Origin: Oryzias latipes
Taxonomy: Eukaryota > Chordata > Actinopteri > Beloniformes > Adrianichthyidae
Assembly (NCBI RefSeq): GCF_002234675.1
Contig: NC_019866.2
Location: 24,736,955-24,800,954, forward strand
Length of the DNA stretch: 64,000 bases
Direction of reading: 5' to 3'
Shown: piece by piece, positions 63,253 through 64,000 of the stretch
Layout: every line of letters starts with the position of its first letter
Position numbering within the stretch: the first letter of the stretch is position 1
Notes under the pieces: model-generated
Seen by the model: only the letters and a program-made list of their open reading frames with translations
Database searches by the model: none
What the model was told of the DNA's origin: nothing
Position numbers and translations under genes: made by a program

Positions 63253-64000
63253 GATGAGCTTCCCGGACCTCCTTTCTCCTCCTCAGTCTCCTTCACCTGC
63301 TCCCCTTCCACTTCCATCCTCCTCAGTCATTTGCTGCCCTGAGCTTGACCTGTCGGTCACGTCTAGCCCCGCCCCCAACCCTCTCCACACAGAGGTGAAG
63401 CCACAGACAAAGAGCGCACGCCCACAAGGAGCACCTGGAAGGAGGAAAAACTCAAAGGTAACGACCTCATCATCACCTGTGCTTCGGTTTGGAATGAGAA
63501 GGAAAACAGAAAATCAGTTTCTGCAGGTTCCAGTTCCTAAATACTAAAAGCCCAACGTCATCACTGGTTGTTGTGCCTTTTAGCAAAGTTCACCTGAACA
63601 AAAACATCTTTGAGAACAAGATGATCCGTCAGTAGAGAAGAACAGGCAATAACTGTAGCACTAATGAGTATTAGGATGTGCTCACCTGTCCCAGAGAGAA
63701 CAGGTGAGGCTTTTAGGAAAAGGTGAGCATCATCAGACGGAGCCTCACTCCTACAGAAAAACCGTTCAACGCCTGGAAAACCACCGAGCCACAAAGTTCT
63801 GACTCGTTCCTCTTCTGCTGAAGGTGACGTTTGCAGAGCTGGACGTCGTCGCAGGAGCGCAACAGCCGTCTGTCGCTGCTGCCCTGCAGCCAGGGAGGGG
63901 GCGGAGCAAAGGCCGTCAGCATGGTAACCTGCACAGCTTCATTTGGAAACACATCACAGACCTTCATGAAACACGTTCTGAAGGACTTCACGCTGAGAAG
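63253..64000 (+). CDS. Unidentified gene, first coding exons (partial at window end)
   Basis: The acceptor TTTTCCCATCAG (63252) precedes ATG at 63254. Exon 63254-63457 encodes 68 residues starting MSFPDLLSPPQSPSPAPLPL, Pro/Ser-rich, ending in a basic GAPGRRKNSK, with donor AAAG/GTAACG in phase 0. A second exon fits 63837-63923 (acceptor GACGTTTGCAG), giving SWTSSQERNSRLSLLPCSQG..., also phase 0. An alternative acceptor at 63823 would read VTFAELDVV instead. The gene continues beyond the window. I do not recognise it. The Pro/Ser-rich start and basic RRKNSK/ERNSRLSLLP segments suggest a nuclear or phosphorylated protein, but that is a guess. Confidence 0.6.

Overview
The window is nuclear DNA of a ray-finned fish. 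Evidence: GT-AG split genes with vertebrate exon phases, teleost transposon families (R4/Rex6-like and L2-like LINEs, a Gmr1-like Ty3/gypsy relic, tRNA-derived SINEs, hAT, PIF/Harbinger, piggyBac-like MITE and Tc1 relics) and a fish-type MHC class I gene. A percomorph such as a medaka relative is plausible, but this is a guess from repeat style and compact introns. Nothing bacterial, plasmid or phage-like is seen.

Left part (1-30 kb) is accessory, repeat-dominated DNA. It holds an R4-clade LINE remnant (217-2007), the 3' exons of an MHC class I heavy chain (4246-6086), and a decayed gypsy element with protease-integrase-RT-RNase H order. That element is split by a minus-strand LINE and carries a 0.6 kb internal duplication (about 6.4-10.9 kb). 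A complete L1-clade insertion follows (15515-22164), with a 14-bp target-site duplication, an intact 1250-codon ORF that looks like an ORF1/ORF2 fusion, and a strikingly G-rich 3' UTR. Next come a piggyBac-like MITE, a minus-strand L2-type LINE with an esterase-type ORF1 (23.9-28.6 kb) interrupted by a SINE, and a TA-flanked foldback MITE at 28.6 kb.

Right part (30-64 kb) is a conserved gene block, all on the plus strand: SCAF1 (SR-related CTD-associated factor 1, CDS 31695-39986), SNRNP70 (U1 snRNP 70 kDa protein, CDS 44914-55716), LIN7B (CDS 56345-61513), and the 5' exons of a fourth gene I could not identify (from about 62.6 kb). All exon sums for SCAF1, SNRNP70 and LIN7B are multiples of three (1335, 469 and 207 residues). 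The block corresponds to human 19q13.33, where SNRNP70 and LIN7B are adjacent and SCAF1 lies nearby. Introns carry a deleted Harbinger element, hAT copies, SINE-like repeats and LINE scraps.

Functionally, SCAF1 and SNRNP70 both belong to nuclear pre-mRNA processing (RNA polymerase II C-terminal domain coupling and 5' splice-site recognition), while LIN7B is a cytoplasmic L27-PDZ scaffold. The MHC class I gene next to SCAF1 is notable because the mammalian class I-like gene FCGRT also lies close to SCAF1. Points most worth checking are the L1 ORF fusion, a candidate poison exon in SNRNP70 intron 7, the alternating-frame repeat in the R4 element, and the MHC class I copy that lacks visible alpha-1 exons and one alpha-2 cysteine.
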